A stretch of 64,000 nt of DNA from Planctomycetota bacterium. Its GTDB lineage: Bacteria; Planctomycetota; Phycisphaerae; Sedimentisphaerales; Anaerohalosphaeraceae. The DNA lies in the NCBI GenBank assembly GCA_029552545.1, contig JAKPDO010000017.1:1-64000 (forward strand). Direction: 5' to 3'. Each line of letters starts with the position of its first letter. The first letter of the stretch is position 1. The notes under the pieces are model-generated. The model ran no database searches and was not told where the DNA came from. It saw only the letters and a list, made by a program, of their open reading frames with translations. The position numbers and the translations under genes are program-made. This document shows positions 45,093 through 53,480 of this stretch, one piece after another.

Positions 45093-46235
45093 CTACCCGG
45101 CAGCAGGAGCAGCCGGCGCCGCAAAACAGTTCGGCAGCGTCGGAGGAACCGTCAAAGGCCGCCCGTCGGCATCCCGCCCGAAATCGACCCCCAGACGTGC
45201 CGGCAGCGTTCCCCGTCGGCTGACTGTTCCCATCAGCTCCTCATAAACCGGCTGCAATCCGCCGCTTCGTTCAAAAGCCCGGCGAATGCCGGCCGCTGAA
45301 ATCTCCAGCTTCGGCAGCAGACGGTCTTCCGTCTCCGCCAACACCGTAATCAGCTGAGTGCGGGCCTCTTCCGAAAGATTCTTTCCGCCGGCGGCCTCAT
45401 TCTGGAGCCATCGCTGCATTACAGCGCTCAGCAAAAGTACAAAACGCCTTCCGGCGGCGGTTTTCTCTTCCGGCACTTTCGCCGACACATACTTCTCCGT
45501 CAGGGCAGTCAGAATGCGTCCATCCACCCAGGCACTTTTCTCCTGACACTTCGTATAGTCATTCAGCCGCCGAGCCGTCAACTGCTCAAGAAGTTCACCG
45601 GAACGGGCATCCTGCCAGGCCGCTGCAAAACCGGCTGTCAGAGCCAGAATCTCCGGCAGCGGTTCCTTCTGAATCAGCGACCGGAGTGTCTCAAAAATCT
45701 TTTGAGTCGCCTCGGGATCGGCGGTTGTCTCCGAATTCAGTTGTTTGGCGATTTCCGGATCAGTCAAAGACTTAACCGCCCAGTAGCGTACCACAGCATC
45801 TTCATCCTGCGACCAGAGAACGCCGAATTCCGTCAGAAGTAAACTACGCAGCTCGGCAATTAAAATGGCCAAATTGAGACGGACCAGCCGACGGCGCGCA
45901 GGGTCGTCAATTCGCTCCAAAGAGGTTTGGGCCAGGGACCGAAGACGATCGCGAAGAATGGTTACATAAGCAGTGGCATACAAACTTAAGTCTTTTGTGC
46001 CTTTCTGCTCCACAATCTGCCGGCGTGTTTTGGCCATTTCTTCGGATTGCTCGGCCAGAAATATCCCGTTTAAGGTAGCCAAAATGAATTTGTCGATTTC
46101 GGCTTTGTCTTGTTCGGAAATGGCTGTTGCAGACTCGGCTTTAGTTCGTACGGCCGTAACGGCCTCTGTGGGAACGACGGCCTGTGCGAATGAAGCAAAC
46201 ACCCCTGCGGTCAGAAAGAAAAAGACCCTTTTCAT
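45093..46235 (-). CDS. Secreted hypothetical protein
   Basis: A 380-residue protein with a clear signal peptide (MKRVFFFLTAGVFASFAQAV) and a largely alpha-helical body rich in Ala, Glu, Leu and Arg. I recognise no domain. The segment SQDEDAVVRYWAVKSLTDPE resembles a HEAT-like helical repeat, but the pattern is not repeated clearly. The C-terminus ends in an Ala/Pro-rich tail. It lies 50 bases upstream of the ABC substrate-binding gene in the same direction and could share its transcript. Confidence 0.6.
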   Translation of the reverse strand: MKRVFFFLTAGVFASFAQAVVPTEAVTAVRTKAESATAISEQDKAEIDKFILATLNGIFLAEQSEEMAKTRRQIVEQKGTKDLSLYATAYVTILRDRLRSLAQTSLERIDDPARRRLVRLNLAILIAELRSLLLTEFGVLWSQDEDAVVRYWAVKSLTDPEIAKQLNSETTADPEATQKIFETLRSLIQKEPLPEILALTAGFAAAWQDARSGELLEQLTARRLNDYTKCQEKSAWVDGRILTALTEKYVSAKVPEEKTAAGRRFVLLLSAVMQRWLQNEAAGGKNLSEEARTQLITVLAETEDRLLPKLEISAAGIRRAFERSGGLQPVYEELMGTVSRRGTLPARLGVDFGRDADGRPLTVPPTLPNCFAAPAAPAAG

Positions 46236-46517
46236 CGGCTTGCACCTTCAGAAAACGAATTTACTGTATCCACAATATACGAGAGTACGCAAAGAATAGC
46301 CCGCCGAAGCTGTTCTGTCAAGGATTTAAGCGGCAGGAGAGGTCCAATTTCGAAGTTTTTCCAGTCCGATAATGAAAAAGACGGGAAAGCACCTCAAACA
46401 GAAGGGGTTTTTAACCGACAAAGTAAACGAGTCGAAATCATTGATTCTTATCAGGAAAAAATTGAAAGAACGGTTCCATGACGTATATTGCTAATAGAAA
46501 GAATGGGTATTAAGCCG

Positions 46518-47498
46518 ATGAACAAGACACGTTTTTATCTTTTTGGATTTCTTTTGCCTGCCGTCCTGCTGACGTTCGGGTTGTCTGTGTTCGGGCAGGA
46601 AAAAACCAACGAACCGAATTCCCCCCCTAACCTATCTGAAAACCAGAACCCTCCTTCTGCCGAGCCGAACAGCCCGTCGGAAAACGGAAACGGGACCGGC
46701 AATCATTCTTCTATCGTCGATGAACAGTCGGACAGCCGCATTCCGGAATTTTTTGACCTGTGCGACCGCATTTTTTCCACCTATGTGACGGAAAACGGAC
46801 TGGTCAAATACGCCGCCCTGCGGAGAAATCGACTGGATTTGCTGCCGGCGATGCGGCTGCTGAAAGAAATCAATCCCCTCCACCTGATGGCCCTCAGTCA
46901 GGACGACAAAACAGCCTTCTGGATTAACGTGTACAATCTGTGCACCCTGCAGCTGATTATAGACAACTATCCGATTCAGCCGAAATGGTATATGATTCGC
47001 TATCCCAGCAACAGCATCATGCAAATCTCCAACCCGTGGACAAAGAATTATTTCTGGGTGCAGGGGCTTCAGTACAACCTGGAAGAGATTGAGCAGGAAT
47101 TTCTGCTGGCCCGCACCAAAGACCCGCGGGTTTGTTTTGTCCTGTCTTATGCCAGTCTGGGCGGAGGACGCCAGCGCAATGAGGCCTATCGAGGCAGCAA
47201 ACTGGACCAGCAGCTGGACGACCAGGTGCGCAAGTATCTGTTCAGTCCGCAGGGGTATTCGCTGAACCGGGAAGAACAAACCGTCTCTCTGTCCGTGCTG
47301 TTCCAGACCAAACGAACAGTCTTTCTGGAATCGGAATACGCTTCTATCCGGCGGTTTCGGGACTATCCGGAGCTTCAGCGGGCGTGGCTGAACTTTTTGG
47401 CGCGGTATCTAAGCGCCGAAGAAATTCAATTTCTTGAAACCACGCCGGTGACCTTCAAAATGATTAACTACGACTGGCGTCTGGATGAGATTCCGTAA
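46518..47498 (+). CDS. DUF547 domain protein, secreted
   Basis: A 326-residue exported protein with signal peptide MNKTRFYLFGFLLPAVLLTFG, a low-complexity Asn/Pro/Glu/Ser-rich linker (about 30-70) and a DUF547 domain: GLVKYAALRRNRLDLLPAM, TAFWINVYNLCTLQLIIDNYP, DPRVCFVLSYASLGG, EYASIRRFRDYPEL. The conserved Cys and His positions of the family are only partly kept (the usual HFALNCG-like motif reads VCFVLSYASLGG). The start is uncertain: ATG 46503 is also possible, neither has a strong ribosome-binding site, and ATG 46518 gives the best signal peptide. The biochemical function of the family is unknown. Confidence 0.75.
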   Translation: MNKTRFYLFGFLLPAVLLTFGLSVFGQEKTNEPNSPPNLSENQNPPSAEPNSPSENGNGTGNHSSIVDEQSDSRIPEFFDLCDRIFSTYVTENGLVKYAALRRNRLDLLPAMRLLKEINPLHLMALSQDDKTAFWINVYNLCTLQLIIDNYPIQPKWYMIRYPSNSIMQISNPWTKNYFWVQGLQYNLEEIEQEFLLARTKDPRVCFVLSYASLGGGRQRNEAYRGSKLDQQLDDQVRKYLFSPQGYSLNREEQTVSLSVLFQTKRTVFLESEYASIRRFRDYPELQRAWLNFLARYLSAEEIQFLETTPVTFKMINYDWRLDEIP

Positions 47499-47554
47499 AT
47501 CGGTGTATCTTCCGGCTCCGAAAACGCTTTCCGGTCAACTTTCTGAGAGTCCCA

Positions 47555-49321
47555 TCAAAACAGGCCCTGAATCTTTCCGGTTTTGACATTGACGTCGATG
47601 CGTCGGAAGGCGGGATCGGAACCGGTTCCGGGCAGGAGTTTGATGTCGCCGGCAATCGGCACAACGTAGCCGGCGCCTTCATAAATCATCACATCGCGAA
47701 TCGGCAGTCTCCAACCGCGCGGACGGCCTTTCAGGTCCGGAATGTGGGACAAACTCAAATGGGTCTTGACCATGCAGGTCCCCAGCTGTCTGCGGAGAGG
47801 GTCGGCATCAATCTTCTTCAGTTTCTGAAGGGCTTTGTCTTCAAAATCTACTCCATCTGCGCCGTAAATCTGTGTTGCAATCAGTTCAATCCGCTCTTTG
47901 TGGGGCATCTCGAGGGGATATAAATAATCGAAATCGCGCTCCTCCTGAGCGGCGGCGGCAACTTTTTCCGCCAGTTCGAGGGCCCCTTCCCCGCCGCGAA
48001 GCCAATGGTCGGAAACAGCCGCTTCGGCCCCGTGGTCTTCAGCAAACCGGCGGACAAAATTCAATTCCGCATCTGTGTCCGTCTTAAAGCGGTTGATGCA
48101 GACAATCGGACGGATTCCGGATTTGCGGACGATTTCGATATGAGCAGCCAGATTGTCGCAGCCCTTCTCGAGCAGCTCGAGGTGTTCGCGGGTATATTCA
48201 ATGCTGAGCGGAGCGCCGGGTTTGACAGCCGGACCGCCGCCGTGCATCTTCAGGGCACGGACCGTCGCCACAATCACCACCGCATGGGGCTTCAGCCCCG
48301 ACATCCGGCATTTGAGATTCCAGAACTTTTCGTAGCCGATATCCGTCCCAAAACCGCTCTCGGTGACGACGTAATCCGCCAGTTTGCAGGCAACCAAGTC
48401 CGCAATAATGCTGCTTTGGCCGATGGCGATATTGGCAAAGGGGCCGGCATGCACCAGAATGGGCTGGCCCTCGATGGTCTGCAGCAGGTTGGGATTGAGG
48501 GCCTCCACCATCCAGGCCGTCATCGCCCCATCCACCTCCAGGTCGGCGGTTGTGATAGGATTGCCCTCCTTGTCATAGGCCATCACGATTTTGCTCATTC
48601 GCTGGCGCATATCGGCAAGCCCTTTGGCAATCGCCAGAATAGCCATCACTTCGCTGGAGACGGAGATTTGGAAGCCGGATTCCATCTGAACCCCATCCAT
48701 TTTTCCGCCTTTTCCGATGGTGATATTCCGCAGGGCCTGTGCACAGAAATCGATAGCCCACTTCCACTGCACATTCTCCGGGTCAATATTGAGCCGGCGA
48801 AGGCCGATTTTTGCCAGACGTTCGTCATCATAATTGCGTTCATGCTGCATCCGTGCCGTCAAAGCAACCATTGCTAAATTGTGGGCATTCGTGACGCATT
48901 CGATATCGCCCGTCAGCCGGAAGGAAAACGGGACCAGCGGAATACACTGGGAAAGGCCCCCGCCGGCCGCCGTACCCTTGATGTTGAAGGTCGGGCCGCC
49001 GCTGGGCTGACGAATAGTGCCGACCACACGTTTGCCCAGTTTGCCAAGTCCCTGCACGAGCCCGATGGTCGTCGTAGTCTTTCCTTCGCCCAAGGGGGTA
49101 GGAGTGATGGCCGTCACGTCGATGTAGCGGGCATTTGGGGCAAATCGGAGCCGCTCAAGTATCTTTTTATAATCCAGTTTCGCCAGTTTTTCCCCCATCG
49201 GAAGCAATTCGCCGTAGGCCAGCCCCAAATCACGAGCCAGCTGATAGAGCGGTTTCATATTTTCTTCGGCGGCCTCGGCAATCTGCCAGTCGGGCATTAC
49301 TCGCGGGTCCAGCGTATTCAT
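47555..49321 (-). CDS. fhs: Formate--tetrahydrofolate ligase
   Basis: A 588-residue formate-THF ligase, which makes 10-formyl-THF from formate, ATP and THF for C1 metabolism. The ATP-binding loop [15 protein letters not shown] (73-87), [22 protein letters not shown] in two parts, [49 protein letters not shown] and GASDHWLRG-like [11 protein letters not shown] are characteristic. The length is slightly longer than most (about 557). ATG 49321 follows AAGGG. In an anaerobe this can serve purine synthesis, acetogenesis-type C1 flow or formate assimilation; no other folate enzyme is adjacent. Confidence 0.95.
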   Translation of the reverse strand: MNTLDPRVMPDWQIAEAAEENMKPLYQLARDLGLAYGELLPMGEKLAKLDYKKILERLRFAPNARYIDVTAITPTPLGEGKTTTTIGLVQGLGKLGKRVVGTIRQPSGGPTFNIKGTAAGGGLSQCIPLVPFSFRLTGDIECVTNAHNLAMVALTARMQHERNYDDERLAKIGLRRLNIDPENVQWKWAIDFCAQALRNITIGKGGKMDGVQMESGFQISVSSEVMAILAIAKGLADMRQRMSKIVMAYDKEGNPITTADLEVDGAMTAWMVEALNPNLLQTIEGQPILVHAGPFANIAIGQSSIIADLVACKLADYVVTESGFGTDIGYEKFWNLKCRMSGLKPHAVVIVATVRALKMHGGGPAVKPGAPLSIEYTREHLELLEKGCDNLAAHIEIVRKSGIRPIVCINRFKTDTDAELNFVRRFAEDHGAEAAVSDHWLRGGEGALELAEKVAAAAQEERDFDYLYPLEMPHKERIELIATQIYGADGVDFEDKALQKLKKIDADPLRRQLGTCMVKTHLSLSHIPDLKGRPRGWRLPIRDVMIYEGAGYVVPIAGDIKLLPGTGSDPAFRRIDVNVKTGKIQGLF

Positions 49322-49658
49322 TGTTCCCTTTCGCAAAAAAAAGAAGTTCTCAAAGATATTTCGGGGGATTCAGTATATAAAATTATCAATCGGATTCCTG
49401 TTTTTTCTTTATTTTCAGGAAGAGAATATTTGCTGAAAGTAGATATTGTATAGCTATATAACCTTAAAATAAAATTAAAGCTACAGTAAATCTCGATTTT
49501 TTCTATATATAGAAAGATTAATACTCGGAAATTTTTTCTTTTTTCTTGTTGACATAAAGCCGTCGCTGCGGTACAGTAAGCCGTAGATTTACGGAGGAGG
49601 CAAAGCACATTTGCCTGCCTGAAAACGGAAGAGGTTTGAGAATGGATGGGAGGTAGAG
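49322..49658. other. AT-rich intergenic region upstream of a PEP-CTERM gene
   Basis: About 340 bases with no gene I can support. The first 230 bases are AT-rich compared with the rest of the window. A promoter-like TTGACA/TACAGT pair and a small hairpin (GGCAAA, TTTGCC around 49600-49616) precede the PEP-CTERM gene. Confidence 0.6.
49549..49577 (+). promoter_or_regulatory. Putative sigma-70-type promoter of a PEP-CTERM gene
   Basis: TTGACA (49549-49554), 17 bases, then TACAGT (49572-49577; 4 of 6 to the consensus). It would give a leader of about 75 bases before the PEP-CTERM start. Confidence 0.45.
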
Positions 49659-50147
49659 ATGAAAAAGGCAATTCTTCTGACGGCACTTCTTGCAATGGCT
49701 TCCTTCGCTTCAGCACACTTTGAACTGTTCGAGGAAAATCTATCGTTAGGACAGCAAAAAGACTTAATTCTAGGACAGCAAAAAGACTTAATTCACAATG
49801 ATGCGGACCCCTGGAAAGGATTGATCACTTTAAATGTAACCAACACGGGGAGCGACCCGTGGGGTGATTTTCATTTTCAAATCGTCGGTCCTGGGGCTTT
49901 CTTCTCCGAACAGGGCACAGCCACGAATATCCCCGGAGCCGTCTGGACTGTTACCCCGAGCACCGTTGATTTCTACTTCTACAGCAACCCCATCGGACAG
50001 GGCCAGAGCGCCAGTTTCACGGTATATACGAACAACCCGAATATGATGTCGTACTTTATGCTCTGCGTCTGGCCGACCCCTGTTCCGGAACCGGCAACAT
50101 TTGCTCTGCTGGGACTGGGCGGGCTGGCTTTGATTCGCAGAAAATAG
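49659..50147 (+). CDS. Small PEP-CTERM protein with tandem octapeptide
   Basis: A 162-residue exported protein: signal peptide MKKAILLTALLAMASFASA, then an internal duplication of LGQQKDLI (encoded by the 24-base tandem repeat at 49747-49794), a beta-sandwich-like body and a C-terminal PEP-CTERM signal VPEPATFALLGLGGLALI plus RRK. No enzymatic motif. A strong terminator follows. The start ATG follows GGGAGGTAGAG. Function unknown beyond surface sorting. Confidence 0.85.
   Translation: MKKAILLTALLAMASFASAHFELFEENLSLGQQKDLILGQQKDLIHNDADPWKGLITLNVTNTGSDPWGDFHFQIVGPGAFFSEQGTATNIPGAVWTVTPSTVDFYFYSNPIGQGQSASFTVYTNNPNMMSYFMLCVWPTPVPEPATFALLGLGGLALIRRK
49747..49794 (+). repeat. Perfect 24-base tandem duplication inside the PEP-CTERM gene
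   Basis: Two identical 24-base units (49747-49770 and 49771-49794), in frame, adding eight residues. Perfect identity suggests a recent slippage event or an assembly artefact. Confidence 0.95.
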
Positions 50148-50181
50148 CAGCGTTCCCTTTTTCATCCGATTTTGAATATCC

Positions 50182-50217
50182 AAAGGATTCAGAGAAATCT
50201 CTGAATCCTTTTTTTAT
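50182..50217 (+). terminator. Strong Rho-independent terminator
   Basis: AAAGGATTCAGAGA pairs with TCTCTGAATCCTTT, followed by a T run, just after the PEP-CTERM gene. Confidence 0.9.
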
Positions 50218-50278
50218 TGCGCAACAGCAACCCGCGTTCCGTTGCACACCTGCAGTGAATCAGGTATAATGAAATCTG

Positions 50279-51277
50279 ATGGAAACCCCGGTTGTGCATA
50301 CCGTTTTGGCTCTGGCGTGCGTGTCGCTTCGCCGCTATGCAGAGGCAATTCAAAAGAACCTGGAGACAGCAGCACAGGGTGAGGATATTGAGCCGATTCA
50401 CCAGGTTCGTGTGGCCTGCAGACGGCTGCGGACGGCCCTGCGTTTGTTTGCGGATTGTCTGCAGGAGGATTCCGTCTTCAAGTGGCGGAAAGAATGCAAG
50501 CGGCTTTTGAAAGATTTGCGCAAGGCCCGCGACCTCGACATTCAGATTCAGTTTCTGGAAGACCTCCTGAAAAAAACCATTCGGGACAAAAAGATTCTGC
50601 CCGGCATCAAACGACTTCTGCTTCGGCTCCGGCAGAAACGGCAGCGTCTGCAGAAGCGAATCCGCAAAAGCGCAGACCGATTCCGAAAACAGAATATCCT
50701 GAAGGAAATTGCTTTGGAAACGGAACAGCTTGAACGGATGCAAACCTCCGCTGCAGAAGCCGGCGGACTTTCCGTCGCCGAACGGGCAGGGACGGCTGTA
50801 CGGGAAGCAATAGAAAAAACGACAGCCCTTTTGGACCGCCTGAACGACAAAAAAGACATCAAGGGTCATCACCAGCTGCGAATTGCCGTCAAACGACTCC
50901 GTTATACACTGGAAACTTTCCAGCCGGCGTTCAAAGAGGATTTCGACAAACTGATTCAGCCCCTGAAAAAAATGCAGACCCTCCTGGGGGATTTGAATGA
51001 CTGTGCCGTCTGGCTGGAGCAAATCGAAAAATTTTCCGCGAAGGAAAAAGAACGCACAGAAGAATACTTCGGACATGCCCGCCCTTTCCTGCGGCTTCAA
51101 CCCGGGATTGAGTATGTGCGGCGGAATCGAAAAAAACAATGGCAGACCCTGTTCCGAGAGGTTTTTGCTTATTGTCGGAAATTGGAAACGGACGGATTCT
51201 GGAAGCAGATGACCAAAACATTTGCAGCGCCGGAAGCAGCTTTCCCTCAAGAAAATCATGGCCCATCTTCTCCATGA
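50279..51277 (+). CDS. CHAD-domain protein (polyphosphate-associated)
   Basis: A 332-residue CHAD protein: two helical-bundle halves with the conserved histidine/basic motifs HQVRVACRRLRTALRLF (from His41) and HHQLRIAVKRLRYTLE (about 198-213). CHAD domains are known to bind polyphosphate through this basic face. No CYTH/triphosphatase domain is fused. It is the first gene of an operon with an HD-domain gene, Ppx/GppA and Ppk1; its end overlaps the HD gene by 20 bases. The likely role is organising or protecting polyphosphate granules. Confidence 0.9.
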   Translation: METPVVHTVLALACVSLRRYAEAIQKNLETAAQGEDIEPIHQVRVACRRLRTALRLFADCLQEDSVFKWRKECKRLLKDLRKARDLDIQIQFLEDLLKKTIRDKKILPGIKRLLLRLRQKRQRLQKRIRKSADRFRKQNILKEIALETEQLERMQTSAAEAGGLSVAERAGTAVREAIEKTTALLDRLNDKKDIKGHHQLRIAVKRLRYTLETFQPAFKEDFDKLIQPLKKMQTLLGDLNDCAVWLEQIEKFSAKEKERTEEYFGHARPFLRLQPGIEYVRRNRKKQWQTLFREVFAYCRKLETDGFWKQMTKTFAAPEAAFPQENHGPSSP

Positions 51278-51869
51278 CAAAATTGCACAGGCAGAACGAT
51301 TTGCCGACCAATGCGGAGCGGAACGCGGGCATTGGGAGCAGGTGCGCCGGCTGTCAATGCAGCTGTTCGACCGGCTTGCCGATTCGCTGAAACTTGATGA
51401 GTCGGACCGCTTTGTTCTGGAGTGTGCGGCGATTTTGCACGATATCGGCTGGTGTACAGGGCAGCAGGGACACCATAAACAATCGATGAAAATGATTCTG
51501 GATGATACAACCCTGCCGCTGAGCCGGACGGAGCGAGTGCGCATCGGTCTGACCGCCCGCTATCATCGAAAAGCCCTGCCGGCAAAAGACCATCCGATTT
51601 ACAACGAACTGGGAGCGGAGGAGCAAAAACGCATAGACCTGCTGGCGGGTCTGCTGCGAATTGCAGACGGTCTGGACTGCAGCCACCGGAATCTGATTAA
51701 GGGGGTTCAAGCGGAAATCAGCCGAGACCGGCTGGTGATTTGCTGCCAAAGCGATTCAGGGGCCCATGAAGAGATGCAGGCCGCCCGAAAAAAATCCGAC
51801 CTTCTGGAAAGAGTCCTGTCTGTCCCGGTCCAATTCACTCAGGAATCCTCCGCTGCGAATTTGTATTGA
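51258..51869 (+). CDS. HD-domain phosphohydrolase, homologous to the Ppx/GppA C-terminal domain
   Basis: A 203-residue HD-superfamily protein. The motif ECAAILHDIGWCTGQQGHHKQS carries the HD pair and further His residues; ARYHRKALP and LAGLLRIADGLDCSHRN follow, the same order as in the C-terminal HD domain of the next gene product (AALLHEIGMFVSARAYHKHS, ARYHRRGTP, LAALLRLAKAMDLEETR). So it looks like a free-standing copy of that domain. ATG 51258 lies within the CHAD gene end, giving a coupled start. Possible roles are polyphosphate or (p)ppGpp-related hydrolysis; none is demonstrated by sequence. Confidence 0.83.
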   Translation: MAHLLHDKIAQAERFADQCGAERGHWEQVRRLSMQLFDRLADSLKLDESDRFVLECAAILHDIGWCTGQQGHHKQSMKMILDDTTLPLSRTERVRIGLTARYHRKALPAKDHPIYNELGAEEQKRIDLLAGLLRIADGLDCSHRNLIKGVQAEISRDRLVICCQSDSGAHEEMQAARKKSDLLERVLSVPVQFTQESSAANLY

Positions 51870-51901
51870 CGAAACCCTTTTCAAAAGGGATACTGCGGCA
51901 T

Positions 51902-53470
51902 ATGGCAGAGCAGGAAGCAAAACCAGTATCTCCCACAGAATCGCCGATCCTGGCGGTCATTGATATCGGAACCAACTCCATTCGTATGTCCATCGGCCAG
52001 GTTCTGGCCGACGGCAGCGTTGAAGTGCTTGAGCGGCTTCAGCGTGCCGTCCACCTGGGGCAGGATGCGTTCCGCTTCGGTCGTCTGGAACGTGTCACTA
52101 TTCGCGCGGCTATCAGCATCCTGAGGGAGTTCAAGAGACGGATTGACTTTTACGGGGCCCGGCGTGTCTGGACAGCCGCAACCAGCGCTCTGCGGGAGGC
52201 ACGAAATGCGGATGTGTTTGTGGACCGGGTTCTGATGAGCACCGGTCTGGAGGTGGACATTCTCGACCCGACGGAGCAGGGACGGCTGACGGTTCTGGCC
52301 GTTCGGGAAGCCCTGAAAAACGATATGTCTCTAATGGGGCGCCAAACCCTGATTACGGAAGTCGGCGGCGGCAGCACGATGCTCACATTCCTGAAAAACG
52401 GGCAAATCACCGCCTCCCAGGGACTGGGACTTGGGTCCATTCGGCTTCAGGAGATGCTGGAGCCGGCGGGGAGAAACTGGATGCAGACCTCCGAGTTTAT
52501 CCGTCGGGAGATTGAGTCAATCCTGTCCCCGCTGGAATCATTGATGCCGCTGCGCTCGGTGAAAACCTTTCTGACACTGGGAGCGGATGCACGGTTTGCG
52601 GCGGAACAGATAGGGACACCGCTGCCGAATCCTTCTTTTCGAAAGATTTCCCGTGCCCGGTTTCGGCGTTTTCTGGAAAAACTGAAGAATTTTTCGCCCG
52701 AACAGCTGGCTCAGCAGTACGACCTGCCGTACACGGAGGCGGAAACGCTGGTGCCCGCCCTGCTGATTTATCAGGAGCTTCTGGACGCCACGTCCGCCAA
52801 AGAATGGATTGTTTCGTCGGTTTCCATGCGCGACGGGCTTCTGGTTGAACTGTCTCGTCGAAGCAGCGGACGTCAGGAACAGGCGTTTCGGCAGGAAGCG
52901 GTGCAGTCTGCTCTGGCGCTGGCGGAAAAATATAAGGTGAATCTGGACCATGCTCAGCGGGTAGCGGCCTGTGCCGTCCGTCTTTTCGATGCCCTGACAA
53001 CCGAGCACGGCCTTTCGGAGCGGCATCGTCTTCTCCTGGAAATTGCCGCCCTGCTGCACGAAATCGGAATGTTTGTATCAGCCCGGGCTTATCACAAACA
53101 TTCCCTGTATCTGATTTTGAACTCAGAAATATTCGGGCTCAGCCGTGAGGAGGTCCAGATTGTCGCCCACACCGCCCGGTATCACCGACGGGGCACTCCG
53201 AAGCCGACCCATGTGGAGTATATGAGTCTGTCCCGGGAAAATCGTCTGGCGGTCAACAAGCTGGCCGCCCTGCTCCGGCTGGCCAAGGCGATGGACCTGG
53301 AGGAGACCCGGCAGATTGAACAGATGCGCATCCGTCTGCAGGATGACACACTGACGATTGAAGTGCCGGGGCTCTCGGAAGAATCGCTCAAAACGCAGTC
53401 GATCGGACTGGGAACGGATTTCTTTGAAGATGTGTACGGACTGAAAATCCGCTGGACAGGGGGACTTTGA
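51902..53470 (+). CDS. Exopolyphosphatase / guanosine pentaphosphate phosphohydrolase (Ppx/GppA)
   Basis: A 522-residue Ppx/GppA enzyme. The actin-like fold shows DIGTNSIRMSIG (21-32) and EVGGGST (153-159), and a C-terminal HD domain with LLHEIGMF. It releases phosphate from polyphosphate ends or hydrolyses pppGpp. ATG 51902 is preferred: the upstream TTG frame is unlikely, although the AAGGGA is 12-13 bases away. It lies between the HD gene and Ppk1, so synthesis and hydrolysis of polyphosphate are encoded together. Which of the two activities dominates is not decidable. Confidence 0.9.
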   Translation: MAEQEAKPVSPTESPILAVIDIGTNSIRMSIGQVLADGSVEVLERLQRAVHLGQDAFRFGRLERVTIRAAISILREFKRRIDFYGARRVWTAATSALREARNADVFVDRVLMSTGLEVDILDPTEQGRLTVLAVREALKNDMSLMGRQTLITEVGGGSTMLTFLKNGQITASQGLGLGSIRLQEMLEPAGRNWMQTSEFIRREIESILSPLESLMPLRSVKTFLTLGADARFAAEQIGTPLPNPSFRKISRARFRRFLEKLKNFSPEQLAQQYDLPYTEAETLVPALLIYQELLDATSAKEWIVSSVSMRDGLLVELSRRSSGRQEQAFRQEAVQSALALAEKYKVNLDHAQRVAACAVRLFDALTTEHGLSERHRLLLEIAALLHEIGMFVSARAYHKHSLYLILNSEIFGLSREEVQIVAHTARYHRRGTPKPTHVEYMSLSRENRLAVNKLAALLRLAKAMDLEETRQIEQMRIRLQDDTLTIEVPGLSEESLKTQSIGLGTDFFEDVYGLKIRWTGGL

Positions 53471-53480
53471 AAGACATCCT

